Shown one piece after another: positions 1-7,897 of a stretch of DNA of 20,264 nucleotides. This stretch comes from a virus. The stretch's first letter is position 1. Each line of letters starts with the position of its first letter. Below the pieces are notes generated by a model. The model made no database searches. It was not told the origin of the DNA and was given only the letters and a program-made list of their open reading frames with translations. The stretch spans positions 1 through 20,264 of the IMG/VR virus record IMGVR_UViG_3300007541_000324. One strand, 5' to 3'. Both the position numbers and the translations under genes were made by a program.

Positions 1-270
1 GTAAACATTGCCAGCACGACCAAGTGTACCCAAACCACCAGCCATTGTTTGACCAGCTTGACCAAGTAAAGGAGCAAACGCACCAACACCAGAAGTTCCT
101 AATTGCTGTGCTTGCAGTTGAGCAGGAGACATACCAGAGACTTGGTATGCAGGAAGACCACCTTCTGGCTCTATAGAAGTCAACTGTTTAGCTAGATCCA
201 TCAGACCTAACTTGTATGCTTCTATCTGAGGGGCTTCCCTCGATATAACTTCTGTATATTCTGTAGCCAT
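1..270 (-). CDS. Virion internal/structural protein, N-terminal 90 residues (runs off the left edge)
   Basis: The gene starts with ATG at 270, overlapping the previous gene's stop in a TAATG junction (translational coupling). An AAGGG stretch lies just upstream. The frame stays open to base 1, so exactly 90 codons are present and the C-terminus is missing. The protein begins MATEYTEVISREAPQIEAYK and continues with a Gln/Ala/Gly-rich region (SPAQLQAQQLG, then GQAGQTMAGGLGTLGRAG). It has no signal peptide and no clear membrane segment in the visible part. The opening resembles, from memory, uncharacterised proteins that lie next to internal virion proteins in marine phages. Its position at the end of the tail block fits an internal or ejected protein. 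No enzymatic motif is visible. Confidence 0.75.
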   Translation of the reverse strand, partial: MATEYTEVISREAPQIEAYKLGLMDLAKQLTSIEPEGGLPAYQVSGMSPAQLQAQQLGTSGVGAFAPLLGQAGQTMAGGLGTLGRAGNVY

Positions 271-1961
271 TAAGCCCTTCCTTCTAGATTACGCATAAAA
301 GAGTACAGATTTCTTGCACCTCTTCTACGATCGCCACCGCCAGCACCTCGTACTGCTTGTTCGGTTAGCACAAATTCACCGTCACTTAATAAAGCTGGTA
401 TAGAATCACTTTTACCAGTTCCTGGACCAACTATCTCACCACCTTCTGCGGCACGAGTAATAGCTGGTAGTCCCATAACTGCCTGACTAGCAGGAGCAAG
501 ATAAGGATTAACAAAGTTAGCAGCCGTGTAAGTAGGACTAGTCGCAAAGTCATACACACGCTGTGCAGACTGTTGTGGTTCAATCAAACCTTGATAGTAA
601 GGATTTCTACCAAAGAACTTGGCTGGATCAAAACCGTACCTTTCTGGTTCTCTTTCTAAGTAATCAAAGCCTGTTTCACGCGAGACAAGTCCAGGAGGTT
701 CGATATCAGGCTCCTTGAATATATTTGTACCTAACAGTGCATCACTTGCCATACCAGCACCGACAGCGGTAGCGGCAAGAGGACCATATTTGGCAAGGAT
801 ATTAGGTGCAGAAGATTTAATTGCGGCATCTATAGCGTTTTGTGTGATTGTTTGTTGAGCGGCAGTTGAAAGTTCAGGTAGACCCTGTGCCGCCAAAGCC
901 GCATTACGAGAGGCTATCGTGCTTGCCGCATCTTGTGCTCCTTGCGCACTAGCAGCCGCGACATCTGGTTGAATGCTTGCACGGCTAGGGCTGAGATAAT
1001 CACTGTAAAAATCCCCTATACCGTATTGATCTCCAGGAGTAGCTACCTGCTTGAGTGCTTGGCCTAGTGTTGGGCGAGGGGCTGTCAGTGGGCTTACAGC
1101 AGGAGGCTGTACATTCACAGGACTAAATTGACCTTGTGGCAAACCTGTCTGCTGTTGAGCTAAGTCTTGGAAAGTGAACTGAGGACTTTCCACAGGAGGT
1201 AGTGGAGCTCTTGTGATACTTTCTGCTGTTCCAGCCGGATAAGCTACTGCACTAGCCGCTTGCGCGGCTCTGTCTGCTACCGCTTGCTGTGCTGTAGTTA
1301 CTGCGTCTGGTGTAGCGGCTGTGAATGGATTATCCAAAGAGAATGCCTCTCTGAAACCTACATCGCCAAGTTGACCAGATGCGGCCGCTTTACTACCAAA
1401 GAATTCACCACCACGGAAGGCCATGTTGCCCAAACCAGCTAGACCACCTGTAATCAAAGCACCTTTTAACGAATCTTTGAAGTTTTGCCCCGATACTAAC
1501 CCTCCTGCCAAACTGCCTAAACCACTTGCAAAAGCAATCGGCATAGCAGGTAGCAAGAAAGGAGCCACGATAGGCAGTACAATAGGAGCAATCTTTTTGA
1601 GTACCCCACCAACCTTTTTAACAGCCTTCTTGATTCCTTTGAATAACTTCTTCAAAAAGAATTCTGGCTGACCAGTGGTGGGGTTTATTGAATTCAGTTC
1701 ATTTCCAACGATATAACGCTCTGGCTCAATGCCCATTTCTTGCATCTGGGCAAATAGCATATTTTTCAGGCGTGGGTTGGAATCTAAGACTTCCATCGGC
1801 ACGACGGTTTCGCCTTCAGCCGCATGGACAATGTAGGTATCACCGTACCTACCAAAATCGGCTAACATCTCAGCCGTTTCGCGCATTTGTGGCAGACCAT
1901 GTTGGGTATCCAACATAGGCTGATCTACGATTTCGTATCCTAAACCTGCGAGACCTTGCAT
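270..1961 (-). CDS. Putative internal/ejection virion protein with cationic amphipathic segment
   Basis: This 563-residue protein has no enzymatic motif that I recognise. Residues 101-125 are rich in Lys and Phe (FFLKKLFKGIKKAVKKVGG) and run into a hydrophobic Pro/Ala/Leu/Ile stretch at about 124-158, a layout suited to membrane insertion. A long Ala/Gln/Pro-rich low-complexity middle follows. Near residue 450 there is FFGRNPYY, which resembles the repeated FLGNNPYY motif of the protein encoded upstream of the endolysin. The C-terminus carries GPGTGKSDSIPALLSDGEFV and a basic GDRRRGARNLY tail; from memory this signature recurs in marine phage virion proteins. The ATG start follows an AGAGGAAACGAGGAT stretch. 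Its place after the nozzle-like gene suggests a protein carried inside the capsid and ejected with DNA, but this is inference. Confidence 0.75.
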   Translation of the reverse strand: MQGLAGLGYEIVDQPMLDTQHGLPQMRETAEMLADFGRYGDTYIVHAAEGETVVPMEVLDSNPRLKNMLFAQMQEMGIEPERYIVGNELNSINPTTGQPEFFLKKLFKGIKKAVKKVGGVLKKIAPIVLPIVAPFLLPAMPIAFASGLGSLAGGLVSGQNFKDSLKGALITGGLAGLGNMAFRGGEFFGSKAAASGQLGDVGFREAFSLDNPFTAATPDAVTTAQQAVADRAAQAASAVAYPAGTAESITRAPLPPVESPQFTFQDLAQQQTGLPQGQFSPVNVQPPAVSPLTAPRPTLGQALKQVATPGDQYGIGDFYSDYLSPSRASIQPDVAAASAQGAQDAASTIASRNAALAAQGLPELSTAAQQTITQNAIDAAIKSSAPNILAKYGPLAATAVGAGMASDALLGTNIFKEPDIEPPGLVSRETGFDYLEREPERYGFDPAKFFGRNPYYQGLIEPQQSAQRVYDFATSPTYTAANFVNPYLAPASQAVMGLPAITRAAEGGEIVGPGTGKSDSIPALLSDGEFVLTEQAVRGAGGGDRRRGARNLYSFMRNLEGRA

Positions 1962-2002
1962 ATCCTCGTTTCCTCTGTCTTAAACTCAAATATGCAGGGT
2001 GC

Positions 2003-2031
2003 GTTAAATCCTGTATTGACGCTTGGCTCAA
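2003..2031 (-). promoter_or_regulatory. Weak candidate promoter overlapping a dyad
   Basis: The 111-base gap between the genes at 2073 and 1961 holds TTGAGC (2031-2026), a 17-base spacer and TTTAAC (2008-2003) on the minus strand. Each hexamer matches 4 of 6 sigma-70 consensus bases. An inverted repeat TATTGA...TCAATA (2014-2033) overlaps the -35 and the spacer. No U-run follows, so it is not a terminator. A phage-encoded polymerase could use unrelated signals, so this stays tentative. Confidence 0.22.
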
Positions 2032-2072
2032 TAATACGCTAGACTTTCTACCTCAGCAACTTATACCACAAA

Positions 2073-2372
2073 TCAAGGTGTGCTTACAGTCACTGTCCCT
2101 AACGCCATTGTGCCAGAAACCCCATTAGGATGGGGAGTGTTGGCTTTTGTGATTTTCAAAAAGCCTTCTTGTTCGAACACGTCTCCAGGAGCTAGTCCTG
2201 AATCATGAGTCTGCAAATCTGTCAGTGTGAGTTTTGTATACCTTGCATCTCCAGGATTTTGAACCTGTCGTATAAATAACTCGAACGAACGCTGTATATC
2301 TGCTTGATGCTGTTGGTTGTATTGCTTAGGCGCATTGGGAAAGAACGGTCTTGTTAAACTACGGGAAGACAT
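2073..2372 (-). CDS. Small virion protein ending in one copy of the GTxxLGTxxV fibre repeat
   Basis: This is a 99-residue protein. Its N-terminus is polar (SLTRPFFPNAPKQYNQQHQ) and leads into a predicted helix (DIQRSFELFIRQVQNP). A short beta-type region follows (KLTLTDLQ, then GLAPGDVFEQEGFLKI). Residues 84-96, GVSGTMALGTVTV, match the core of the repeats in the fibre protein at 9207-10307 and in the zinc-ribbon protein at 11720-12442. The start ATG at 2372 overlaps the previous stop (TAATG), with GGGAG about six bases upstream. It lies between the nozzle-like gene and the internal protein gene, so it is probably a minor tail component. No function can be assigned. Confidence 0.8.
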   Translation of the reverse strand: MSSRSLTRPFFPNAPKQYNQQHQADIQRSFELFIRQVQNPGDARYTKLTLTDLQTHDSGLAPGDVFEQEGFLKITKANTPHPNGVSGTMALGTVTVSTP

Positions 2373-4291
2373 TATCTACTCCCATCTGGACGGAGGTCAA
2401 CTCGAGGTGTTCCTAACCGCCATTGCGTCCCTACAGTATTTGATTCTACTTTCACAGCAAACGATCTGCCTCTTAAACGCACAAACGTTTGTTCTGTAAA
2501 TTGCTCAACAGGAGTAGTAGCTGTTTGAGTCACAGTAGAATCATCCTCTTGTAAATACTGTCCTCCAGGAAAATTCCTTGCTTCTAAAGTAAATACCGCA
2601 GAAGGGTTACTCACAGTAGAGGCTGAAAACGTAAGATCTGGTATGAGCCTACTCAAGAAAACAAAATCGTTACCCGCCTCAATACTCAACTGACTACTTT
2701 CAATATAACTGGTGATTGCCACAGCAGGGTTTTGGCTACCGTCATCCAAACCATTCTCATGTAAATACAGGTAACCGTCTGTACCTGCGGCAATAGGAAA
2801 CTGGTTTATTCCTTTATCTTGCCAAGCAGTTCTGGCTAACGTGCCTATACTCCACGTTTGCTCTGCATAGTTATAAATAACATACCTATCACACTCCGCT
2901 GAAGTTGAAGAGGGGTAAAACCACCAGACCTCAGAAAAAGAGCTGTTAACACAAGCAGCCACAATTTCTGCAGAATTAAAGTTAAAGTCATTGAAAATGT
3001 AAGACCTTACAGTGCAGGGTAACTTTTGGACTTGTCCGGTATACACATAGAAGTCTCCTTCTCCCATCCAGAACACATTATCATCTACTGCAACCGCCGC
3101 CATAGGGCCGACCAACGTAGAATTTTCAGTTAACTGGTTTATGCCGAACGTGAAGGGAGGTCCAAGATACTGCATAGCATGGACAGAGGTGTCTGTAAAA
3201 ATAAGGATCTGTTGTCTCGTTTCTATGGCTGTGAGTATTTCAGAACCAGAACCAAGCCTTAGACTACCTGCGGTGTTTGTTGCAGTAGACTGCCACTCGG
3301 TAAGGTTTTCCTGTGAGCTAAACCGCACCAACAAAGGGTCTTGTGTGCCTATATTATCTTCTGCGTCACACCCAAATACAATGACGTGTCTGTCTCTGTC
3401 ACTAACTAATATTTGTTTTGCTATTGTCGGAGTGGTTGCATCTGCCCCAGCAACATCGGACAAAGCTGTCGCTCTATTTGTGCCTAAAACGTCTGTATTG
3501 GTATCCCAATAATAGATACCTCCGTCTCGCACACAGAACAACAAATCTTCCCCATAATTATCCTGCCTCCAAATCCGCAACTGGTTGACAGCGGTGAACG
3601 GAACAGGCTCTCCCCAAGCTGAAGTACCCCATGTTCCTGCTCCCCATCCTGTACCAGCAACCACAACACCAAGACCGACATTTATCTGGTATTGAGCGGA
3701 AACAGACGCCCCTCCATTACCTGTGTCTGAGGCATTTGCGTTTACTTCTGTAGGTGATAACTGGCCGTCTACAGTAATATCTGCAATACTTGTCCCCGCA
3801 GTTCTAGCAACAATATCGTAGGTATTCCCAGTTATGTTTGTGACCTCGTATTCTTGATTCAATACCCCCGCAGTAATATTACCACCTAGACTCACAGCAC
3901 TTGAAAAAGTAATAAAATCGCCTTCTGCACAACCATGACTTACATGAGTAACAGTTATTGTAGAAGAACCGTTAGTTGCGGAAAAAGTGATAGAACCTGT
4001 TGGTGTAGTTCTGAGCGGTGTAATGTCCCAAAAATAACCACCTTGATCTATGTAGAATTTAGAGCGCGTACCTACGCCAGTCAATAGCGTACCAGAAAGA
4101 TTAACCCAGCTATGAATAGAACGACACGCGCCTAAAAAGCTATAAACAGATTTTTTTACCCACCCGCCGATTTTTTGCGGGAACCCCAAATGAAATCTTG
4201 TTTTATCAGAGTCAAACCAACCACCTTCATTACTATATGAAGTGTTGTCCCTATTGATCCCAGGTCTAAAAGATAGCTTAGTAAGAGGCAC
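2372..4291 (-). CDS. Putative tail nozzle/tubular protein (P22 gp10-like or T7 gp12-like)
   Basis: This 639-residue protein starts with GTG at 4291, preceded by AGGAG six bases upstream; no nearby in-frame ATG exists. It opens with PLTKLSFRPGINRDNTSYS and GGWFDSDKTRF and closes with WRLGTPRVDLRPDGSR. Both ends resemble, from memory, large marine podovirus tail proteins. The body is rich in short beta strands with aromatic turns (LRIWRQDNYGEDLLFCVRDG, HVIVFGCDAED, ILIFTDTSVHAMQYLGPP, VWWFYPSS), as expected for a beta-propeller-like tail nozzle. Residues 215-227, GWGAGTWGTSAWG, form a Trp-Gly motif also found twice in the fibre protein at 9207-10307. By size and position it probably plugs or extends the short tail. 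That role is inferred from length, fold texture and context rather than from a diagnostic motif. Confidence 0.65.
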   Translation of the reverse strand: MPLTKLSFRPGINRDNTSYSNEGGWFDSDKTRFHLGFPQKIGGWVKKSVYSFLGACRSIHSWVNLSGTLLTGVGTRSKFYIDQGGYFWDITPLRTTPTGSITFSATNGSSTITVTHVSHGCAEGDFITFSSAVSLGGNITAGVLNQEYEVTNITGNTYDIVARTAGTSIADITVDGQLSPTEVNANASDTGNGGASVSAQYQINVGLGVVVAGTGWGAGTWGTSAWGEPVPFTAVNQLRIWRQDNYGEDLLFCVRDGGIYYWDTNTDVLGTNRATALSDVAGADATTPTIAKQILVSDRDRHVIVFGCDAEDNIGTQDPLLVRFSSQENLTEWQSTATNTAGSLRLGSGSEILTAIETRQQILIFTDTSVHAMQYLGPPFTFGINQLTENSTLVGPMAAVAVDDNVFWMGEGDFYVYTGQVQKLPCTVRSYIFNDFNFNSAEIVAACVNSSFSEVWWFYPSSTSAECDRYVIYNYAEQTWSIGTLARTAWQDKGINQFPIAAGTDGYLYLHENGLDDGSQNPAVAITSYIESSQLSIEAGNDFVFLSRLIPDLTFSASTVSNPSAVFTLEARNFPGGQYLQEDDSTVTQTATTPVEQFTEQTFVRLRGRSFAVKVESNTVGTQWRLGTPRVDLRPDGSR

Positions 4292-4310
4292 AAATATCTC
4301 CTAAACAACG

Positions 4311-4391
4311 TTAACCATTAAGAAAGGTCAAATTTGCCCATACTTGATCAGCAGCAGAACCAAGCAAAGCTGTGACTGTGATGGGGTCCAT
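4311..4391 (-). CDS. Possible 26-residue micro-gene
   Basis: A short ATG-to-TAA frame encodes a peptide starting MDPITVTALLGSAADQVWAN. It has a moderately placed TTAGG motif upstream. It fits neatly into a 113-base gap between two genes in an operon that otherwise leaves almost no gaps. Its end (DQVWANLTFLNG) resembles the end of the preceding 116-residue protein (NEIWAKMEALNAT). This suggests a duplicated tail fragment or a decayed paralogue. Only gap-filling, the possible ribosome site and this short similarity support it. Confidence 0.35.
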   Translation of the reverse strand: MDPITVTALLGSAADQVWANLTFLNG

Positions 4392-4404
4392 TTAATTAAC
4401 CTAA

Positions 4405-4755
4405 CTACGTCGCGTTTAAGGCTTCCATTTTAGCCCATATTTCATTTGCGGTTGCCGTAGGGTCAAAAGGCACCCACACGCCAGAATTTGGTATTGTTTC
4501 AGTAGGAGCCTCTTCCCATTCACCCCAATCTTCTCCATTAGTTTGTAAGTAATTCTGCAAATCAACTTTTGTAGCAAAAACAGAAAAATCACCGCTGGCA
4601 CCGTCTTTGGAGATACCTACATAATAAAAATTTTGTGGTGAAGGGTCACCTGAAGGAACGGCACAGGTTCCTATAACCTGATTCTCTCCCGTGTATAAAA
4701 ACTCAGGCTGTGTTCCATCTGCGTTCAAAGTGTACTTTATTACTTGATGTGGCAT
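4405..4755 (-). CDS. Hypothetical protein, small acidic
   Basis: The 116-residue product is acidic and Trp-containing (GEDWGEWEEAPTET, NSGVWVPFDP), with an early section that may form beta strands (PEFLYTGENQVIGTCAVPSG, NFYYVGISKDG). It has no signal peptide or membrane segment. The start ATG at 4755 lies inside the end of the glycosyltransferase gene, giving a 53-base overlap. It has a good GAGGTG motif about four bases upstream, and no later in-frame start would keep most of the protein. It sits between a glycosyltransferase and the nozzle-like gene and could be a small tail or chaperone protein. I do not recognise the family. Confidence 0.7.
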   Translation of the reverse strand: MPHQVIKYTLNADGTQPEFLYTGENQVIGTCAVPSGDPSPQNFYYVGISKDGASGDFSVFATKVDLQNYLQTNGEDWGEWEEAPTETIPNSGVWVPFDPTATANEIWAKMEALNAT

Positions 4756-5476
4756 TTTGCACCTCGTGCTGGTAAGCGTATTGTCCTGTGAATAAATATG
4801 CCCCCATATGCCCTAGTTGACACCACGGAGCGAGCCAAACTTCTCCACCCAACTCTCTATACGAATGACAGAAACTATAGTCTTCAGATAATAGTTGATT
4901 ATCTACATTTATTACTTTAAAAAAATCATATGTTTTATCTGGCTTTGCAACAGTCCCTGACCACTGCCGTTCTACATACCAACCAACATGAGGTTTTAAC
5001 TTTTCAAAAACGGCTCTTTTTATGAGCATAAAACCAGTGCCGATATGTTTAACTTGAAACGGCGTATTTGGGTCTTGCATAGAATGACCTTCTAGCTCAT
5101 TAACATTAAATATGCCTGTTAGTTTACTAAGGTCTGGATGATTACGAATTGCTCCTTCTTTTATGTCGGACCAATTGATTCCTTTCATTGGTACAGCCCC
5201 GCCTATGAGGTCTTTACCAGTTTTAATCATTTTAGCAATATCGTTCGGATTAAATTTTTGGTCTGCATCTATAAACATAAGATAGTCTGCATCTGTGTCC
5301 AAAAATATTTTTGCAATTTTGTTTCTGGCTCTTTGCACTAGGCTCTCGTTTCCAACAAAGACATTCGTTAATTTTATCCTATTAACCAAACACGCTTCTT
5401 GAAAATTAAGTATAGATTCCGTGTATTCTGAGCAACACACCCCTCCATACATAGGAGTACCGACGACTATGTGCAT
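4703..5476 (-). CDS. Glycosyltransferase, GT-A fold with DxD motif
   Basis: This 257-residue protein shows the marks of a nucleotide-sugar-dependent GT-A glycosyltransferase. The N-terminal strand MHIVVGTPMYGG is followed by SLVQRARNKIAKIFL (about 45-59) and the metal-binding DxD motif in FIDADQKF (D70, D72). IGTGFMLIKRAVFEKL (145-160) matches the acceptor region typical of the fold. SEDYSF (E198, D199) fits the catalytic-base segment and LGHMGAYLF supplies a His (223) likely to bind the metal. The start ATG overlaps the previous stop (TAATG) behind AGAGG. No signal or membrane segment is seen, so it should act in the host cytoplasm. Lying among fibre and tail genes, it may glycosylate a virion protein or modify a host surface precursor. 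The donor and acceptor cannot be read from the sequence. Confidence 0.85.
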   Translation of the reverse strand: MHIVVGTPMYGGVCCSEYTESILNFQEACLVNRIKLTNVFVGNESLVQRARNKIAKIFLDTDADYLMFIDADQKFNPNDIAKMIKTGKDLIGGAVPMKGINWSDIKEGAIRNHPDLSKLTGIFNVNELEGHSMQDPNTPFQVKHIGTGFMLIKRAVFEKLKPHVGWYVERQWSGTVAKPDKTYDFFKVINVDNQLLSEDYSFCHSYRELGGEVWLAPWCQLGHMGAYLFTGQYAYQHEVQNATSSNKVHFERRWNTA

Positions 5477-6354
5477 TAGCTAACCTCTTTAAGTATTTCG
5501 TCTGGAACGTAGTTAACTAAGCTTTGTTCATCTAACAAAGAAAACCCTCTTCTTTCTGCAAAAATTCTAGGATTGTCCGCCCACTTTTCTGCCAAAGCCT
5601 CCATCCATTGGAGAGTCATTTCATGTGTAGGTGCTTTACCTTCCTTTAAAAGTTCCATTTCTGTATGAAGATAAGCGTCTAACTCTAATTGCGCCTGTGC
5701 TCCATTTATACCAAGCTCAAAAAGATAAATATGATTACCCTCATCTATCCTACCCCCAGACGCTCTTGCAGATATAAGTGCCTGTTTTAAAGCCGTCATA
5801 ATGTGGTACTTTACTTCTTCTTTTTCGTATTCTTCTTCTGTAATCCCTTCTTTTTTTACGTGGGCCAAAAGATTGTTGTATTGGTTTATAAACGAGTTAA
5901 TTTTTCTGACCGCTCCCCCCACTAACTCTTTAGAATGCTCCATAGCAACTTGCATTCTTTCTATTTTTAGTTCAATCGTCTGCCTTTCAAACAAGTCCCC
6001 TGTTTCTTGCAGTTTACTTTCCCAACGCTCAAGTTTTATTTTAGCTTTTTTAGAATTAAAGTAGGCTTCTGTTAAAGCTACTTTTGTGTTTTCAATTTCA
6101 GCTAACGTAAATTTCATTGCTCTAATCGGAGTTAATGCAGTTACATCAACTGTGACTGCCATAAATTGAGAATGAGATTTGTGAAAATTACTAGAAGCGT
6201 CTCTGATCGCAGGAAGGTTCTTTGCAATGTTTGCAACCATTTGTTTATATTCAGGCTTATCTTGCGGTAGGCACGGAGATATACTCTCTCTAGTAACCAA
6301 ACTATAAGAATCTTTTCTGTTGTTTCCTAAGTTAGAAACCGTTTTATTCTTCAT
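5476..6354 (-). CDS. Hypothetical helical protein of the tail module
   Basis: The 292-residue product is mostly alpha-helical by composition. Residues about 80-180 form long charged heptad-like stretches (FTLAEIENTKVALTEAYF, FERQTIELKIERMQVAMEH), suggesting a coiled coil. The C-terminal third contains HIYLFELGINGAQAQLELDA and ends in a polar helical region. It lacks a signal peptide and membrane segments. The start ATG at 6354 follows the previous stop by three bases, and GGAG lies a little further upstream than usual. It sits between an adhesin and a glycosyltransferase. A structural rod, a chaperone for the fibre or a partner of the glycosyltransferase are all possible. I do not recognise a named family. 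Confidence 0.75.
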   Translation of the reverse strand: MKNKTVSNLGNNRKDSYSLVTRESISPCLPQDKPEYKQMVANIAKNLPAIRDASSNFHKSHSQFMAVTVDVTALTPIRAMKFTLAEIENTKVALTEAYFNSKKAKIKLERWESKLQETGDLFERQTIELKIERMQVAMEHSKELVGGAVRKINSFINQYNNLLAHVKKEGITEEEYEKEEVKYHIMTALKQALISARASGGRIDEGNHIYLFELGINGAQAQLELDAYLHTEMELLKEGKAPTHEMTLQWMEALAEKWADNPRIFAERRGFSLLDEQSLVNYVPDEILKEVS

Positions 6355-6357
6355 AAT

Positions 6358-7884
6358 TTATTGGACTCCACCGCCATCATTTGAACACCCGCCTAAATAA
6401 TATCTATTACCAACCAAATCACCAAAGTCGCTTGTGTTTCCTGTTGTGGATATAGTGAGATACTGGATTACATTTTGGTCATCATAACTACCTGTATATA
6501 TACGACCGCCCGCAAATGTCACCCTAGTTGTGGAGCTACAAGCGGCCATACCCGAGGTGTTTGTGAGCAAATCCCCAAAATCTCCGGTGTAACCAGACGT
6601 AGAAAAGGTGTTGTAATATATACCATTTGTGAAATTAAGGCCGTTTGTACTACCGGGCTGATAAACCCCCCTAGTAGAACTAGACCCTCCACAGTTATAT
6701 CCGGCAAAATTTGGGGCGCAATTACCGTAGTTTGAGGAGTTTCCTGTGGTGGCGGTAGTTATTCTTTGAAAGTCTTGGAAACCTTGGCCGTCATAACCAG
6801 ACTCCCCGCCCATGTAATGAATATGCGTTGGACTGGATATACACTCTCCATATCTTCTACCGTAGCTGTAACCGTGATCTAGCAAATCACCAAAATCAGT
6901 GGCATTTCCTGTAGATGCAATAGTTACATAATCAATACGGTTGGTTGAGTAATAGTCTACTCCGCCGAGGAAACAAGCCCTAGTGGAGTTGTTCCCTCCA
7001 CCTAATTGGAATCTTCCTATGGTTAAGTCGCCAAAATCCGACCAGTTTCCTGAAGAAGTTATGCTTCCGTAGTCTATGAAATTAGCGTAAGTAAACCCCG
7101 ACCCAGTTCCCCCTGCGGCCAACCCCCGCGTAGTTGATGCGGCAGAAGTTATGTCACTTATGGAGTGTGTAATATCTCCGTAATCAGTAGCATTACCTGT
7201 ACTGCTTATTGTTATTTTGCTAATAGTGGCATATCTATTTGAGGCTCCGTCATCTGCTCCCCCCATAAATAACCCGATAGGTAACGCAGTGGGTGTCACA
7301 GAATTAGAAGAGCTACTATACGAGCCGTATCCTGCGCTGTTTTGCGCCCGAACTTGGAAAGTGTAAGAGGTGCCGCCAGTCAACCCAGTTACAGTTATCG
7401 GAGTACCAGCCGCCGTTGCTGTAATACTTCCCGGAGTTGAAACGGCTTGGTAATTTATAATAGTTGCGCCACCAGTCTGTGTTGGGAAAGACAGATTTGT
7501 AAACGCAACAGTTGCTTGTTCTTGCCCCGCCGTCGCTGTACCTATGGTTGGGGCGTTTGGGACAATAGCAGCTACAGTAGAAGATGTATTGCTGTTAGCC
7601 GCCGTACTACCAAAGGGATTAGTAGCGGTTACGACACAACGTACAGTAGCCCCAACGTCAGTAGAAGTAATGGTATAACTACTAGATGTAGCTCCGCTTA
7701 TATTAGAACCGTTTCTCTGCCACTGGTAAGCGTAGGTAGGGGTAGTAATACTAGTCCATGTACCAGTAGTGGTGCTAATAGTTTGATTATAGACGGGGGT
7801 CGAGTCACTTAAAGCGGGGGCAACAGTGTTGACGGGTGCTTCCCCGCCCTTACCGCCGACTAACATTAGCATTATACCAGACAT
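6358..7884 (-). CDS. Receptor-binding adhesin: Ig-like, fibronectin III and kelch-like propeller domains
   Basis: This 508-residue protein begins MSGIMLMLVGGKGG, a short hydrophobic-glycine lead. Residues about 18-106 look like an Ig-like domain (YAYQWQRNGSNISG, SYTITSTDVGATVRCVV). Residues about 110-198 look like a fibronectin type III domain (PNAPTIGTATAG, TVTGLTGGTSYTFQVRAQN). From about 202 there are six imperfect repeats of roughly 45-50 residues plus a short seventh remnant. They share a pattern of (S/T)TR near a GG pair, then IxYxTIxxTGNxxDFGDL, which suggests a kelch-like beta-propeller. Ig and FN3 modules are common spacer or adhesion domains on phage fibres, and the propeller is the likely host-binding part. 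The gene follows the tail fibre by 13 bases, with AGGAAG before its ATG. Confidence 0.8.
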   Translation of the reverse strand: MSGIMLMLVGGKGGEAPVNTVAPALSDSTPVYNQTISTTTGTWTSITTPTYAYQWQRNGSNISGATSSSYTITSTDVGATVRCVVTATNPFGSTAANSNTSSTVAAIVPNAPTIGTATAGQEQATVAFTNLSFPTQTGGATIINYQAVSTPGSITATAAGTPITVTGLTGGTSYTFQVRAQNSAGYGSYSSSSNSVTPTALPIGLFMGGADDGASNRYATISKITISSTGNATDYGDITHSISDITSAASTTRGLAAGGTGSGFTYANFIDYGSITSSGNWSDFGDLTIGRFQLGGGNNSTRACFLGGVDYYSTNRIDYVTIASTGNATDFGDLLDHGYSYGRRYGECISSPTHIHYMGGESGYDGQGFQDFQRITTATTGNSSNYGNCAPNFAGYNCGGSSSTRGVYQPGSTNGLNFTNGIYYNTFSTSGYTGDFGDLLTNTSGMAACSSTTRVTFAGGRIYTGSYDDQNVIQYLTISTTGNTSDFGDLVGNRYYLGGCSNDGGGVQ

Positions 7885-7897
7885 AGCTTACTTCCTA

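Noticed and set aside
3141-3512. Open plus-strand frame of 123 codons
   Set aside because: It lies fully within the nozzle-like gene on the other strand and encodes a Cys/Ser-rich sequence with no family resemblance.
7447-7812. Plus-strand frame of 121 codons
   Set aside because: It is antisense to the Ig/FN3 part of the adhesin, whose minus-strand product has clear domains.
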